From: CAYFHQ01 sp964342805
GTDB lineage: Bacteria; Bacillota; Clostridia; Peptostreptococcales; Acidaminobacteraceae
Length of the DNA stretch: 14,279 nt
Direction: 5' to 3'
NCBI GenBank assembly: GCA_964342805.1
Contig: CAYFHQ010000096.1
Coordinates: forward strand, 1 to 14,279
Position 1 is the stretch's first letter, and each line of letters begins with the position of its first letter. A program made the translations under genes and the position numbers. A model generated the notes under the pieces. The model saw nothing but the letters and a program-made list of their open reading frames with translations. It was not told the DNA's origin and did no database searches. Positions 1 through 6,640 of the stretch are shown one piece after another.

Positions 1-14
1 TTATGGACAAAGTA

Positions 15-48
15 AAACGCCGCCCTTCTATTTTGAAGGACGACGTTT
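15..48 (-). terminator. Rho-independent terminator of the tdh-hutI-fchA operon
   Basis: A 14-bp stem (15-28 with 35-48) encloses a 6-nt loop. Read on the minus strand, the two non-Watson-Crick positions become G-U pairs, whereas on the plus strand they would be C-A mismatches. The 3' arm ends in a T run, followed by further T-rich sequence on the minus strand. Both facts point to termination of the leftward operon, 40 nt past the stop codon of the cyclodeaminase gene. Confidence 0.85.
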
Positions 49-87
49 GTCACTCTGTATGGGTGGTGCATTGGTTAACTTACGATA

Positions 88-705
88 TTACAGCTTCACC
101 TGGTCTAGAATAGCCTTTTCACGGGCAATTGCACGGGCTTCTAGTTCTTCAACTTCCTTTGTTACTTCTGCAACAAAAGCCTCATCCTTAATGGAACCTA
201 GGTTAATCTTTACGTTGTATAGGGCACCTAGAACTGCTGTACGACACATCATAGCCGCAACAGCACCATCTGTTACCGCATTGCTGTTTCCACGTACAAC
301 TACTGCTTCAATCCAGTCCAGGATACCAGCAGCCGTTTTTGCTGTGTCCAGTGGAACACTTGCTGCGTACTTCATACCTTTTTGAATGGCAGCTGTACGG
401 GCAGCTTTTTCTTCGTCAGTTTCCTTAGGCATTTTGAAAGCCTTCATTACGTCGTCGAAAGAAGAAGCGTCTTTGTCAACTAGTTCTACAAGCTTTACCT
501 TGTAAGCAACAACCTCTTCAGAGATTGTTTTCATTTCTTCCTGAACGTCTTCGTACTTCTTTTTACCGATTGTAAGATTAGCAACCATTTCAGTCAGGCC
601 TGCAGCAATACCGCCTGCAAGGGCTGCAATCGAGCCACCGCCTGGCACTGGCGCGTCTGAAGCTGTCTTTTCAACGAAATCTGTTACACTCAAATTTACT
701 AACAT
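88..705 (-). CDS. fchA: Formimidoyl-THF cyclodeaminase / methenyl-THF cyclohydrolase (FTCD_C family)
   Basis: This 205-aa protein is the cyclodeaminase domain family: formimino-THF is converted to methenyl-THF plus ammonia. The clostridial FchA relative acts as methenyl-THF cyclohydrolase. Seen in the sequence: the family's PGGGSIAALAGG signature at residues 21-32, the KDASSFDDVMKAFKMPK segment around 78-94, and a RGNSNAVTDGAVAA segment at 138-151. Its length equals that of the stand-alone form, so the formiminotransferase domain of the mammalian fusion is absent. The ATG is preceded by a purine-rich AAGGGGG site. It is the last gene of the operon, 80 nt after hutI, and this linkage favours a role in the formiminoglutamate branch of histidine breakdown. 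Sequence alone does not separate cyclodeaminase from cyclohydrolase activity. A glutamate formiminotransferase gene is not in the window. Confidence 0.9.
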   Translation of the reverse strand: MLVNLSVTDFVEKTASDAPVPGGGSIAALAGGIAAGLTEMVANLTIGKKKYEDVQEEMKTISEEVVAYKVKLVELVDKDASSFDDVMKAFKMPKETDEEKAARTAAIQKGMKYAASVPLDTAKTAAGILDWIEAVVVRGNSNAVTDGAVAAMMCRTAVLGALYNVKINLGSIKDEAFVAEVTKEVEELEARAIAREKAILDQVKL

Positions 706-752
706 GGTGTTTCCCCCTTATGATCTTTTATCGAATATCATGGAAAGCATAC

Positions 753-772
753 CCTACACAGGTTTGTGTAGG
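753..772 (-). repeat. Perfect 8-bp hairpin between hutI and fchA
   Basis: An inverted repeat (753-760 with 765-772, 4-nt loop), extendable through one mismatch, lies in the 80-nt hutI-fchA gap. No T run follows on either strand, so it is not a standard terminator. It could be an RNA processing or stability element that sets the ratio of the two proteins; this is inference. Confidence 0.5.
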
Positions 773-785
773 ATATGTAGACTCT

Positions 786-2063
786 TTACAAAATTTCAAT
801 GGCGTCACGGTCATAAATCATACGACCCGCCTTCACAACCTTTTCTACCGTGGTCACCCCAATGTGGTAAGGCAGGAATCGGAAGGATGGGAACTCATGG
901 ATAACCACGTCACCTTCTTTACCTTCATCAATGGAACCCACACGGTCAGCACGGTTGACAGCTGCTGCTCCGTTAATGGTAAGGGCTGTGATTGCCTCTT
1001 CCGTTGTCATACCCATCTTCAACGTGGCCAGGGACAGGATCAGCGGAACAGACTCCGTAAAACAAGAACCTGGATTAAAGTCTGTGGCCAGGGCAACTGC
1101 ACAACCCTGGTCGATCATGTAACGGGCACGGGCAAAGGGCTCTTTTAGGCTGTAAGCCGTTCCAGGAAGGATTGTCGCCACAACACCGGCTTTCGCCATC
1201 TTGGCAATCCCTTCATCAGAGGCCTGTAGCAGGTGGTCAGCTGAAGCCGCACCAACTTCAGCAGCCAGTTCAGCACCACCCAGTTGAACGATCTCGTCAG
1301 CGTGGATCTTTGGCGTCATGCCAAATTCTTTACCGGCTTCTAGCATACGTCGGGACTGGTCAACAGTAAAAACATTCTGCTCGCAGAAAATGTCACAGAA
1401 TTCAGCTAGGTTTCTTTCCTTCACGGTTGGTAGGACGTCCTTGATAAAGTACTCAATCATTTCGTCTTCCCGACCCTTGTACTCCTTGGGCACTGCATGG
1501 GCACCCAGGAAGGTGGGAACAATATCAATGGAGTGGCTTTCTTGCAAGGAAGCCATGGCTTCCAGCTGTTTGATTTCCGTGTCAAACTCAAGTCCATAAC
1601 CGGACTTGCCTTCCACTGTTGTTACACCAAACCGGATCATGGAGTCTAGGCGTTTCTTGCCTACAGCGATTAGCTCTTCTTTTGAAGCAGCAGCTGTTTG
1701 ACGTACAGAATTCACAATACCGCCGCCCCGCTCCATAATGGATACATAGCTGTCTCCCGCTAGACGCCAGGAAAATTCTTCAGCCCTGTAGCCACCAAAA
1801 ATGAAGTGGGTATGGGAATCAACGAAACCAGGCATCACAGTTTTGCCTGTACAATCAATGACTTCAACACCCTCAGTGGACACGTGGCTCAAAACATCCT
1901 TTGTAGGTCCTACTTTTTGAATCATGCCGTCAACAATGTAAACTGCACCATCTTTGATTATGCCCAGATCATTCATGGCTTCTGGACCTTTTTTTGCCTC
2001 AAAACCACTACACGTCACCAGCTCCTCCGCATGGATGAGCAGGATTGTACCTTTTTTCTTCAT
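786..2063 (-). CDS. hutI: Imidazolonepropionase (histidine degradation)
   Basis: The product is a 425-aa cytosolic amidohydrolase that opens imidazolone-5-propionate to N-formimino-L-glutamate, the third step of histidine catabolism. Visible motifs, numbered from the start chosen here: metal-binding HxH in GFVDSHTHF (H84, H86), FGVTTVEGKSGYGL (146-158), PKIHADE (metal His H254 and catalytic-type Glu E257), SADHLL (H277) and LATDFNPGS with metal-binding Asp D328. Length and motif order are typical of HutI. The reading frame is open to an ATG at 2081, but nothing resembling an RBS precedes it. GGAG at 2070-2073 lies 7 nt before the third ATG of an ATG-ATG-ATG run, so I start at 2063; 2081, 2069 and 2066 remain possible. 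It follows tdh and precedes fchA, which would act on the formimino group it releases. hutH and hutU are not in the window. Confidence 0.95.
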   Translation of the reverse strand: MKKKGTILLIHAEELVTCSGFEAKKGPEAMNDLGIIKDGAVYIVDGMIQKVGPTKDVLSHVSTEGVEVIDCTGKTVMPGFVDSHTHFIFGGYRAEEFSWRLAGDSYVSIMERGGGIVNSVRQTAAASKEELIAVGKKRLDSMIRFGVTTVEGKSGYGLEFDTEIKQLEAMASLQESHSIDIVPTFLGAHAVPKEYKGREDEMIEYFIKDVLPTVKERNLAEFCDIFCEQNVFTVDQSRRMLEAGKEFGMTPKIHADEIVQLGGAELAAEVGAASADHLLQASDEGIAKMAKAGVVATILPGTAYSLKEPFARARYMIDQGCAVALATDFNPGSCFTESVPLILSLATLKMGMTTEEAITALTINGAAAVNRADRVGSIDEGKEGDVVIHEFPSFRFLPYHIGVTTVEKVVKAGRMIYDRDAIEIL

Positions 2064-2124
2064 CATCATTCTCCATTTCATAGTTTACTGCGGATCAGCA
2101 TAGCAAAATGCCGTCAATAAAACG

Positions 2125-3084
2125 TCATTGCCCCGGTCGTAGTTTTTCCGTCAAAACCTTGATCATGTCCGCTGCCATGGCTGGCAGGTCATACTTAGGC
2201 TTCCAGTCCCACTGGTCTCTGGCTGCACTGTCATCTAAGCTATTGGGCCATGAGTCTGCAATGGCTTGTTTGACTGGATCAACGTCATAGTGGAGCTTAA
2301 AGGATGGAATGTGTTTTCGAATTTCGCCAGCAAGCTGGTCTGGATCGAAGCTAAAGGCAGTGATATTAAAGGCATTGCGGTGGGTCAGACGCCCTGGGTC
2401 CGCCTCCATTAAGTCAATGATTGCGTCTAGGGCATCGGGCATGTACATCATGTCCATGAAGGTGCCTGCTGCAATGTTGGATGTAAACTGGCCTGTTTTA
2501 ATGGCCTCGTAGAAAATATGTACGGCATAATCGGTTGTCCCGCCACCTGGAAGGGCCCCGTTGGAAATGAGGCCTGGATAACGAACCCCTCGGGTGTCCA
2601 CCCCATAACGTTTGTGGTAGTAGTCGCAAAGCAGTTCCCCAGCTACCTTGGAAACCCCATAAATGGTATTGGGTCTTTGGATGGTCTCTTGGGGAGTCAG
2701 GTCGGCAGGTGTAGAGGGACCAAATGCTGCAATTGAACTGGGTGTAAAAACGGCGAGATTGGACTCTCTGGCCAGTTCAAGGACATTGTAGAGGCCATTC
2801 ATGTTTACATCCCAGAGGAGTTGGGGCTTGGCCTCCCCAATGGCAGACAGGATTGCTGCTAAGTTGACTATCGTATCGACTTTATATTTGGCTGCCGCCT
2901 TGGCCAGTTGGGCGCCATTGGTTACATCTATTACCTCATAGGGTCCGTTGGCGCAAACTGGATGATCGGGAATATGTCTAAGACCACTGGCAATGACATT
3001 GTCCTTGCCATAGGCCTTCCGAAGCAAAGCAGTGATTTCTGTTCCAATTTGACCCATTGATCCTGTTATCAATATCTTCTTCAT
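2125..3084 (-). CDS. tdh: L-threonine 3-dehydrogenase, SDR (NAD-epimerase-like) type
   Basis: The product is a 319-aa extended short-chain dehydrogenase. Seen: an N-terminal Rossmann GSMGQIG (8-14), NLAAILS (74-80), the active-site Ser region TPSSIAAFG (114-122), catalytic YxxxK (Y142, K146), RYPGLIS (168-174), and the PGGGTTDYAVHIFYEAI block (179-195) that I associate with SDR-type threonine dehydrogenases rather than UDP-sugar epimerases. Expected reaction: L-threonine + NAD+ to 2-amino-3-ketobutyrate, which a CoA ligase (Kbl, not in the window) would split to glycine and acetyl-CoA. The frame extends 26 codons further upstream, but that stretch is not family-like, and AAGGA lies 6 nt before the ATG at 3084. 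It is the first gene of a leftward operon with hutI, 61 nt upstream of the hutI start, linking threonine and histidine use. Confidence 0.9.
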   Translation of the reverse strand: MKKILITGSMGQIGTEITALLRKAYGKDNVIASGLRHIPDHPVCANGPYEVIDVTNGAQLAKAAAKYKVDTIVNLAAILSAIGEAKPQLLWDVNMNGLYNVLELARESNLAVFTPSSIAAFGPSTPADLTPQETIQRPNTIYGVSKVAGELLCDYYHKRYGVDTRGVRYPGLISNGALPGGGTTDYAVHIFYEAIKTGQFTSNIAAGTFMDMMYMPDALDAIIDLMEADPGRLTHRNAFNITAFSFDPDQLAGEIRKHIPSFKLHYDVDPVKQAIADSWPNSLDDSAARDQWDWKPKYDLPAMAADMIKVLTEKLRPGQ

Positions 3085-3305
3085 TGGTTTTCCTTTCCAA
3101 ACTGAATGCCTACCTCTTCCTTTTACCCATTTGGAGAAAAATGTTATCACATGCGTATTCAAATCTCCCTCTAGCAGGTATAATAAAGTTAGTATAACTC
3201 ATAAAATATACATTTTGGGTATACATTAAAAAAGAGAGACTTCTTCGCTGAGATATTTTCGATTCCCGAACATTTTCTTGGCCAATAGAATTTGGAGGCA
3301 AAATA
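3085..3305. promoter_or_regulatory. Divergent intergenic region of tdh and the Hpt operon, with an 8-bp direct repeat
   Basis: This 221-nt AT-rich region must hold the promoters of both flanking operons. On the plus strand a consensus TATAAT (3179-3184) could serve the Hpt operon, but its -35 region is poor. On the minus strand I found no convincing promoter. TATACATT occurs twice in direct orientation (3207-3214 and 3220-3227, 13 nt apart), and GTATA recurs at 3178 and 3192, which may mark a regulator site. None of this is assigned with confidence. Confidence 0.35.
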
Positions 3306-3635
3306 GTGTATAATATTCAAGCGTTTATTGACTCCATGGGCGTTGAAAAAGAGGACGCAAAACCCTTGTTTGACGCTTATTTGGAAGAAATGAAAGACAT
3401 GCTCGTGCAATTACACGCTGCCAATGAAAAGAGTGACATTGACCAGCTGACACGGATCATGCATAATGTCAAAGGCATTAATGCAAACCTGATGGTAGAA
3501 CCCCTACTCCAGGTGGCCAGTCAGTATTACAAAGATCTACAAGACCAAACAGCTAACGACCACGCAAGTCAAATTACTGCGCTAGCAAACCACTACGAGG
3601 AAATTGCAGCAGTCATTCAAGCGTTTTACCAATAG
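3306..3635 (+). CDS. Hpt (histidine phosphotransfer) domain protein
   Basis: This 109-aa, all-helical soluble protein consists of little more than one Hpt domain. The phosphoacceptor motif is RIMHNVKGINANL, with H53 followed by the expected K-G three residues later (HxxKG). Family role: a phosphorelay intermediate that passes phosphate between receiver domains. The start is GTG; GGAGG lies 7 nt upstream (3294-3298) and there is no alternative ATG near it. It is followed 43 nt later by a receiver-only protein, a plausible partner. No kinase lies beside them; the only kinase-like gene in the window, at 9278-11287, has lost its own phosphoacceptor His. The identity rests on the motif and length; the partner is inferred. 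Confidence 0.85.
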   Translation: MYNIQAFIDSMGVEKEDAKPLFDAYLEEMKDMLVQLHAANEKSDIDQLTRIMHNVKGINANLMVEPLLQVASQYYKDLQDQTANDHASQITALANHYEEIAAVIQAFYQ

Positions 3636-3678
3636 ACATATAGATCAGTAAACTCTTATCCTTGAGGTGACCAACACT

Positions 3679-4089
3679 ATGGAAAACGAAAAGCGTATTC
3701 TCATTGTTGAGGATTCTCCAACTGTCATAGAGCAAATGAAACTATTCCTAAGTTCTACCAACATCCAAGTTTTCAATGCAGGTAGTGAGTTTGGCATGCT
3801 GCAATCCATTGAACCATACGGTCAACTGGTGGACTTAATCATTATGGATCTAACCCTAAAGAGTGAAAATGGTATGGACCTCATTCAAACCATCCGCGCC
3901 AATGACAAATACAGCCAGATCCCTATCATTATTGTGACAGAGCACGCAAAGCAAGACCTGGTCCTCCAGGCTAAAAAATTCAATGTGGCTTCCTATATCA
4001 AGAAGCCCATCACAAAAGACAATTTCTTGAATCGGATCGGAACCGTTCTTGGTCAAGAACTTCTGACTTCGACGCAAGCAAATGAATAA
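3679..4089 (+). CDS. Stand-alone response regulator receiver protein (CheY/Spo0F-like)
   Basis: A 136-aa protein consisting of one receiver domain and no output domain. All catalytic positions are present: acidic pair E11-D12 (ILIVEDS), phosphoacceptor D57 (IIMDLTL), T87 (IIIVTEHA) and K109 before P110 (IKKPI). Such proteins relay phosphate to an Hpt protein or act by protein contact. The frame extends to a GTG at 3667, but that codon lies inside the ribosome binding site GAGGTGA (3664-3670), which sits 8 nt before the ATG at 3679, so the ATG is the start. It lies between the Hpt gene and a YiiX-like hydrolase gene in the same direction (11 nt to the latter), indicating one transcript. An Hpt-receiver pair resembles half of a Spo0F-type relay, but the target cannot be read from the sequence. 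Confidence 0.9.
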   Translation: MENEKRILIVEDSPTVIEQMKLFLSSTNIQVFNAGSEFGMLQSIEPYGQLVDLIIMDLTLKSENGMDLIQTIRANDKYSQIPIIIVTEHAKQDLVLQAKKFNVASYIKKPITKDNFLNRIGTVLGQELLTSTQANE

Positions 4090-4100
4090 GGGTGAAAAAA

Positions 4101-4661
4101 ATGAAGACTGTAAACAAGCGCGAAATTTATTTCATGCTCACCTACACAGGGTCTCTTCTCAGTCGGATCATCAAACGGGTAACCCGAAGAAGCTACACCC
4201 ACGTATCTCTGGGCTTAGACCCAGGGCTTAAAGACGTGTACAGTTTTGGACGAAAACGCCCTAAAAATCCGATCATAGCAGGCTTTGTGCGGGAAGATAT
4301 TAAAGACGGTGTTTATAAGGTTTTTGAGAACACCACTTGTACTATCCTGACCTATGAAGTCAACGAGGAACAGTACAAAAAAATCCAAGGGAACATCGAA
4401 CGATTCGAAATGGACAAGGACAGCTACCGCTACAACTTCCTAGGCCTTTGGTTTGCCAGTGTTGGCCTCACCTTCAACCGGGACAAGCACTACTTCTGCT
4501 CCGAGTTTGTAGCAACTATTTTGGAAGACTCCGACGTGGAACTCTTCGACAAGCCCACATCCCTGGTCAGCCCTGTTGACTTTATGGACTGTGAAGAACT
4601 CACCCCTGTTTATGAGGGGGAACTGAGTAAACTAGAACCGGAAAATATGAAGCCGCTCTAG
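4101..4661 (+). CDS. Permuted NlpC/P60 (YiiX/YebB-like) cysteine hydrolase family protein
   Basis: A 186-aa protein without signal peptide or TM helix. The pattern fits circularly permuted papain-like NlpC/P60 proteins: a His in YTHVSLGL (H34) near the N-terminus and a Cys in HYFCSEFVATIL (C133) later, with a YSFGRK segment (48-52) between them. I recognise it as a conserved Bacillota family, often annotated hypothetical. Substrates of the superfamily range from peptidoglycan peptides to lipids, and none can be inferred here. Start: the AAGGGTGA site at 4088-4095 places the ATG at 4101; an in-frame GTG at 4092 lies within that site. The start is 11 nt after the receiver gene, so it is probably co-transcribed with it, which raises the possibility that the relay regulates this enzyme. 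The superfamily call is fairly secure, the function unknown. Confidence 0.7.
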   Translation: MKTVNKREIYFMLTYTGSLLSRIIKRVTRRSYTHVSLGLDPGLKDVYSFGRKRPKNPIIAGFVREDIKDGVYKVFENTTCTILTYEVNEEQYKKIQGNIERFEMDKDSYRYNFLGLWFASVGLTFNRDKHYFCSEFVATILEDSDVELFDKPTSLVSPVDFMDCEELTPVYEGELSKLEPENMKPL

Positions 4662-4784
4662 GATAGACTCACACTTATTATCAAGGCAAATAGCAGTATT
4701 TATAAACACTCATTTATGGCAACACACATTCATTTATCTGAACTTATTTGGACTATTTGTCCACAACATCTTATTGATAATCTG

Positions 4785-4817
4785 AAAGGACCACTTTCCT
4801 AGAGAAAGTGGTCCTTT
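4785..4817. terminator. Bidirectional hairpin between the YiiX-like gene and asnS
   Basis: A perfect 14-bp stem (4785-4798 with 4804-4817) has a 5-nt loop. On the plus strand the 3' arm runs into TTTT and then T-rich sequence, a good terminator for the rightward Hpt operon, 123 nt after its last stop. On the minus strand it lies 19 nt past the asnS stop and ends in TTT, so it probably also terminates asnS, though with a weaker U tract. The 123 nt before it (4662-4784) hold only AT-rich sequence with a small 5-bp hairpin (4749-4763). Confidence 0.8.
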
Positions 4818-4836
4818 TATCGTTCTTGTTAGCTTT

Positions 4837-6231
4837 TTAGAAGTCAGCCTGCTTAGGCGTACGTGGGTAAGGAATGACGTCTCGAATGTTACTAATACCC
4901 GTTAGGTACATGATTGCACGTTCGAAACCAAGACCGAAACCAGCGTGCTTGACACCACCGTACTTACGAGTGTCCAGGTACCACCAGTAGTCTTCTTCGT
5001 TCAGGTCTAGTTCAGCCATACGGGCCTTGAGGACATCCATTCTTTCCTCACGCTGAGAACCACCAATCAGTTCGCCAACACCAGGAACCAGAAGGTCCAT
5101 GGCTGCAACTGTCTTGTCGTCATCGTTCATCCGCATGTAGAAGGCCTTAATATCCTTTGGATAGTCCGTTACAAAGACTGGACGGTTAAAGACTTCCTCT
5201 GTCAGGTAACGCTCATGCTCCGTTTGCAGGTCGGCCCCCCACTCTACAGAGTATTCGAACTCACGGTCAGCCTTTTGTAGCAGGTCAATGGCCTCTGTGT
5301 AAGTACAACGGCCAAAGTCTGAGTCCAGAACGTGCTGTAGACGCTCAAGTAGTCCCTTGTCAATGCGGGAATTGAAGAAGTTTAGTTCCTCAGGACACTT
5401 CTCCATAACGTACTGGATAATGAACTTAAGCATGTCTTCCGCCAGTTCCATGTCCAGGTTGAGGTCTGCAAAAGCGATTTCAGGCTCGATCATCCAGAAC
5501 TCTGCCGCGTGACGGGCTGTGTTGGAGTTTTCCGCTCTGAATGTTGGGCCAAATGTGTACACATCTCGGTAGGCCATACAGAAGGATTCAACGTTTAGCT
5601 GGCCTGAAACCGTTAGGTTGGTTTCCTTGCCGAAGAAGTCCTGCTTCTCGTCCAGCTTGCCGTCTTCAGTCATCGGCAGGTTATTCAGGTCCATGGTTGT
5701 AACACGGAACATTTCACCAGCACCTTCACAGTCACTTCCTGTAACGATTGGTGTATGAACATACACAAAGCCTCTGTCCTGGAAGAACTTGTGGATAGCG
5801 TAGGCAGCAACCGACCGTACACGGAAGGCAGCATAGAAGGTATTTGCCCTTGGACGAAGATGCGCGATCTGACGCATGAACTCGAAGCTGTGGCGTTTTT
5901 TCTGGAGTGGATAGTCTCGGTCTGAATCCGCCTCTAGCTTGACAGCAGTAGCCTTGATCTCAAAAGGCTGCTTAGAGTCTGGTGTCACAACAAACTGACC
6001 TTCTACCACGATTGCACTGGCAATGGTAAACTTGCTGATTTCCTCAAAATTATCTACCACTTCATTTTCAAATACGATCTGTACATTTTTGAAGTAAGTT
6101 CCGTCGTTCATTTCAATGAATCCAAATGCCTTGGACGAACGTAGGGTTCGTACCCAACCACTCACCTGGATTTGTTGTCCATCATACTTGGATGGATCTG
6201 CAAATAAATCACGAGTCAAAGTGTTCTGCAT
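4837..6231 (-). CDS. asnS: Asparaginyl-tRNA synthetase
   Basis: A 464-aa class IIb synthetase that charges tRNA-Asn with asparagine. Domains in order: an N-terminal OB-fold anticodon-binding domain (about 15-105, including VSGWVRTLRSSKAFGFIEMNDG), then the class II catalytic core with GAGEMF (170-175), VSGQLNVESF (208-217), motif 2 FRAENSNTARHAAEFWMIEPE (231-251) and motif 3 GFGLGFERAI (431-440, R438). It ends in NIRDVIPYPRTPKQADF, the AsnRS-type C-terminus, and it lacks the GAD insertion of bacterial AspRS. AGGAGG lies 6 nt before the ATG. Expression is controlled by the upstream T-box with an Asn specifier, which independently supports the amino-acid specificity. A direct tRNA-Asn charging route does not exclude a GatCAB route elsewhere in the genome. 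Confidence 0.97.
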   Translation of the reverse strand: MQNTLTRDLFADPSKYDGQQIQVSGWVRTLRSSKAFGFIEMNDGTYFKNVQIVFENEVVDNFEEISKFTIASAIVVEGQFVVTPDSKQPFEIKATAVKLEADSDRDYPLQKKRHSFEFMRQIAHLRPRANTFYAAFRVRSVAAYAIHKFFQDRGFVYVHTPIVTGSDCEGAGEMFRVTTMDLNNLPMTEDGKLDEKQDFFGKETNLTVSGQLNVESFCMAYRDVYTFGPTFRAENSNTARHAAEFWMIEPEIAFADLNLDMELAEDMLKFIIQYVMEKCPEELNFFNSRIDKGLLERLQHVLDSDFGRCTYTEAIDLLQKADREFEYSVEWGADLQTEHERYLTEEVFNRPVFVTDYPKDIKAFYMRMNDDDKTVAAMDLLVPGVGELIGGSQREERMDVLKARMAELDLNEEDYWWYLDTRKYGGVKHAGFGLGFERAIMYLTGISNIRDVIPYPRTPKQADF

Positions 6232-6249
6232 GATTTTCCTCCTCCTAAT

Positions 6250-6298
6250 AAAAAAAGCCCATCATCGCTCTACGATAAATCGTAAAGGGACGAAAGAC
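6250..6298 (-). terminator. T-box terminator hairpin of asnS
   Basis: On the minus strand a long stem with several G-U pairs and two mismatches (5' arm 6280-6298, TTTA loop, 3' arm 6257-6275) is followed by seven T residues (6250-6256). It lies directly after the T-box sequence, and its tail abuts the asnS RBS. It is the OFF conformation of the riboswitch. Confidence 0.85.
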
Positions 6299-6525
6299 TA
6301 CTTCCGCGGTACCACCCTGTTTGCGCACTGCGCCTCTTGGTGACCAACTGGTCTGTCGGGTAACGGTCGACACCGTTCAAGCCTACTCACAAGGTTTTCG
6401 GTTGAATTCTCCGGGGTGTTCTTCACACTGTCATCAGGACCGGTCTCTCACCACCACCGGCTCGCTAAACCCTACATACAGGCTACTTTTCCCCATCAAC
6501 GAAGTTCCATATGGATCTCTATTCA
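6250..6525 (-). ncRNA. T-box riboswitch leader of asnS, specifier AAC (Asn)
   Basis: The leader RNA senses uncharged tRNA-Asn. On the minus strand the T-box core GGGTGGTACCGCGGAA (6302-6317) is near-perfect. Stem I is recognisable: a GGGG/CCCC helix and a CTGT/ACAG helix flank an internal loop with AGTA on the 5' side and GAA on the 3' side. AAC (6418-6420) lies at the expected specifier position, just before the 3' CCCC arm and followed by A. The distal part carries the AGCGAGCCGGTGG...ACCGG segment, and AACGGT/ACCGTT forms a stem III. A terminator follows just before the RBS. Uncharged tRNA-Asn would stabilise the antiterminator and raise asnS expression. Confidence 0.95.
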
Positions 6526-6531
6526 CGGACA

Positions 6532-6560
6532 ATTATAATACATGGCAACCCATGTGTAAA
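6532..6560 (-). promoter_or_regulatory. asnS promoter (sigma-A type)
   Basis: On the minus strand, -35 TTTACA (6555-6560), a spacer of exactly 17 bp, and -10 TATAAT (6532-6537). Transcription would begin near 6525, just before T-box stem I. The spacer contains the dyad CATGG-N4-CCATG (6541-6554). Confidence 0.85.
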
Positions 6561-6572
6561 GCACCATGTCCC

Positions 6573-6602
6573 TTGCCCTCAGGCCCCAATTGGCATTATA
6601 AT
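6573..6602 (+). promoter_or_regulatory. Candidate promoter of the GGDEF gene
   Basis: -35 TTGCCC (6573-6578), an 18-bp spacer and a consensus -10 TATAAT (6597-6602) put the start of transcription near 6609, about 30 nt before the ATG at 6641. It is back-to-back with the asnS promoter, the two -35 boxes being 12 bp apart. The -10 is strong, the -35 moderate. Confidence 0.6.
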
Positions 6603-6640
6603 ACTATTATGGTGTGATTAAAAGGAAAGGGGACTCGTTC

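Noticed and set aside
786..3084. Long plus-strand open frames opposite hutI and tdh
   Set aside because: They lack RBSs and recognisable motifs and are shadows of the minus-strand genes.
3085..3162. 26-codon N-terminal extension of the threonine dehydrogenase
   Set aside because: The family begins at MKKILITG, and a clear RBS precedes that ATG. The extension is basic and unlike the family.
3309..3315. TATAAT-like sequence at the very start of the Hpt gene (GTGTATAAT)
   Set aside because: It lies within the first codons of a gene with a strong GGAGG site at the right distance and a complete Hpt motif, and no -35 box stands upstream. A coincidence of the codons is the better explanation.
6321..6617. 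Plus-strand open frame of about 98 codons across the T-box region
   Set aside because: It is antisense to the T-box RNA and asnS promoter, has no RBS, and its composition reflects the structured leader.
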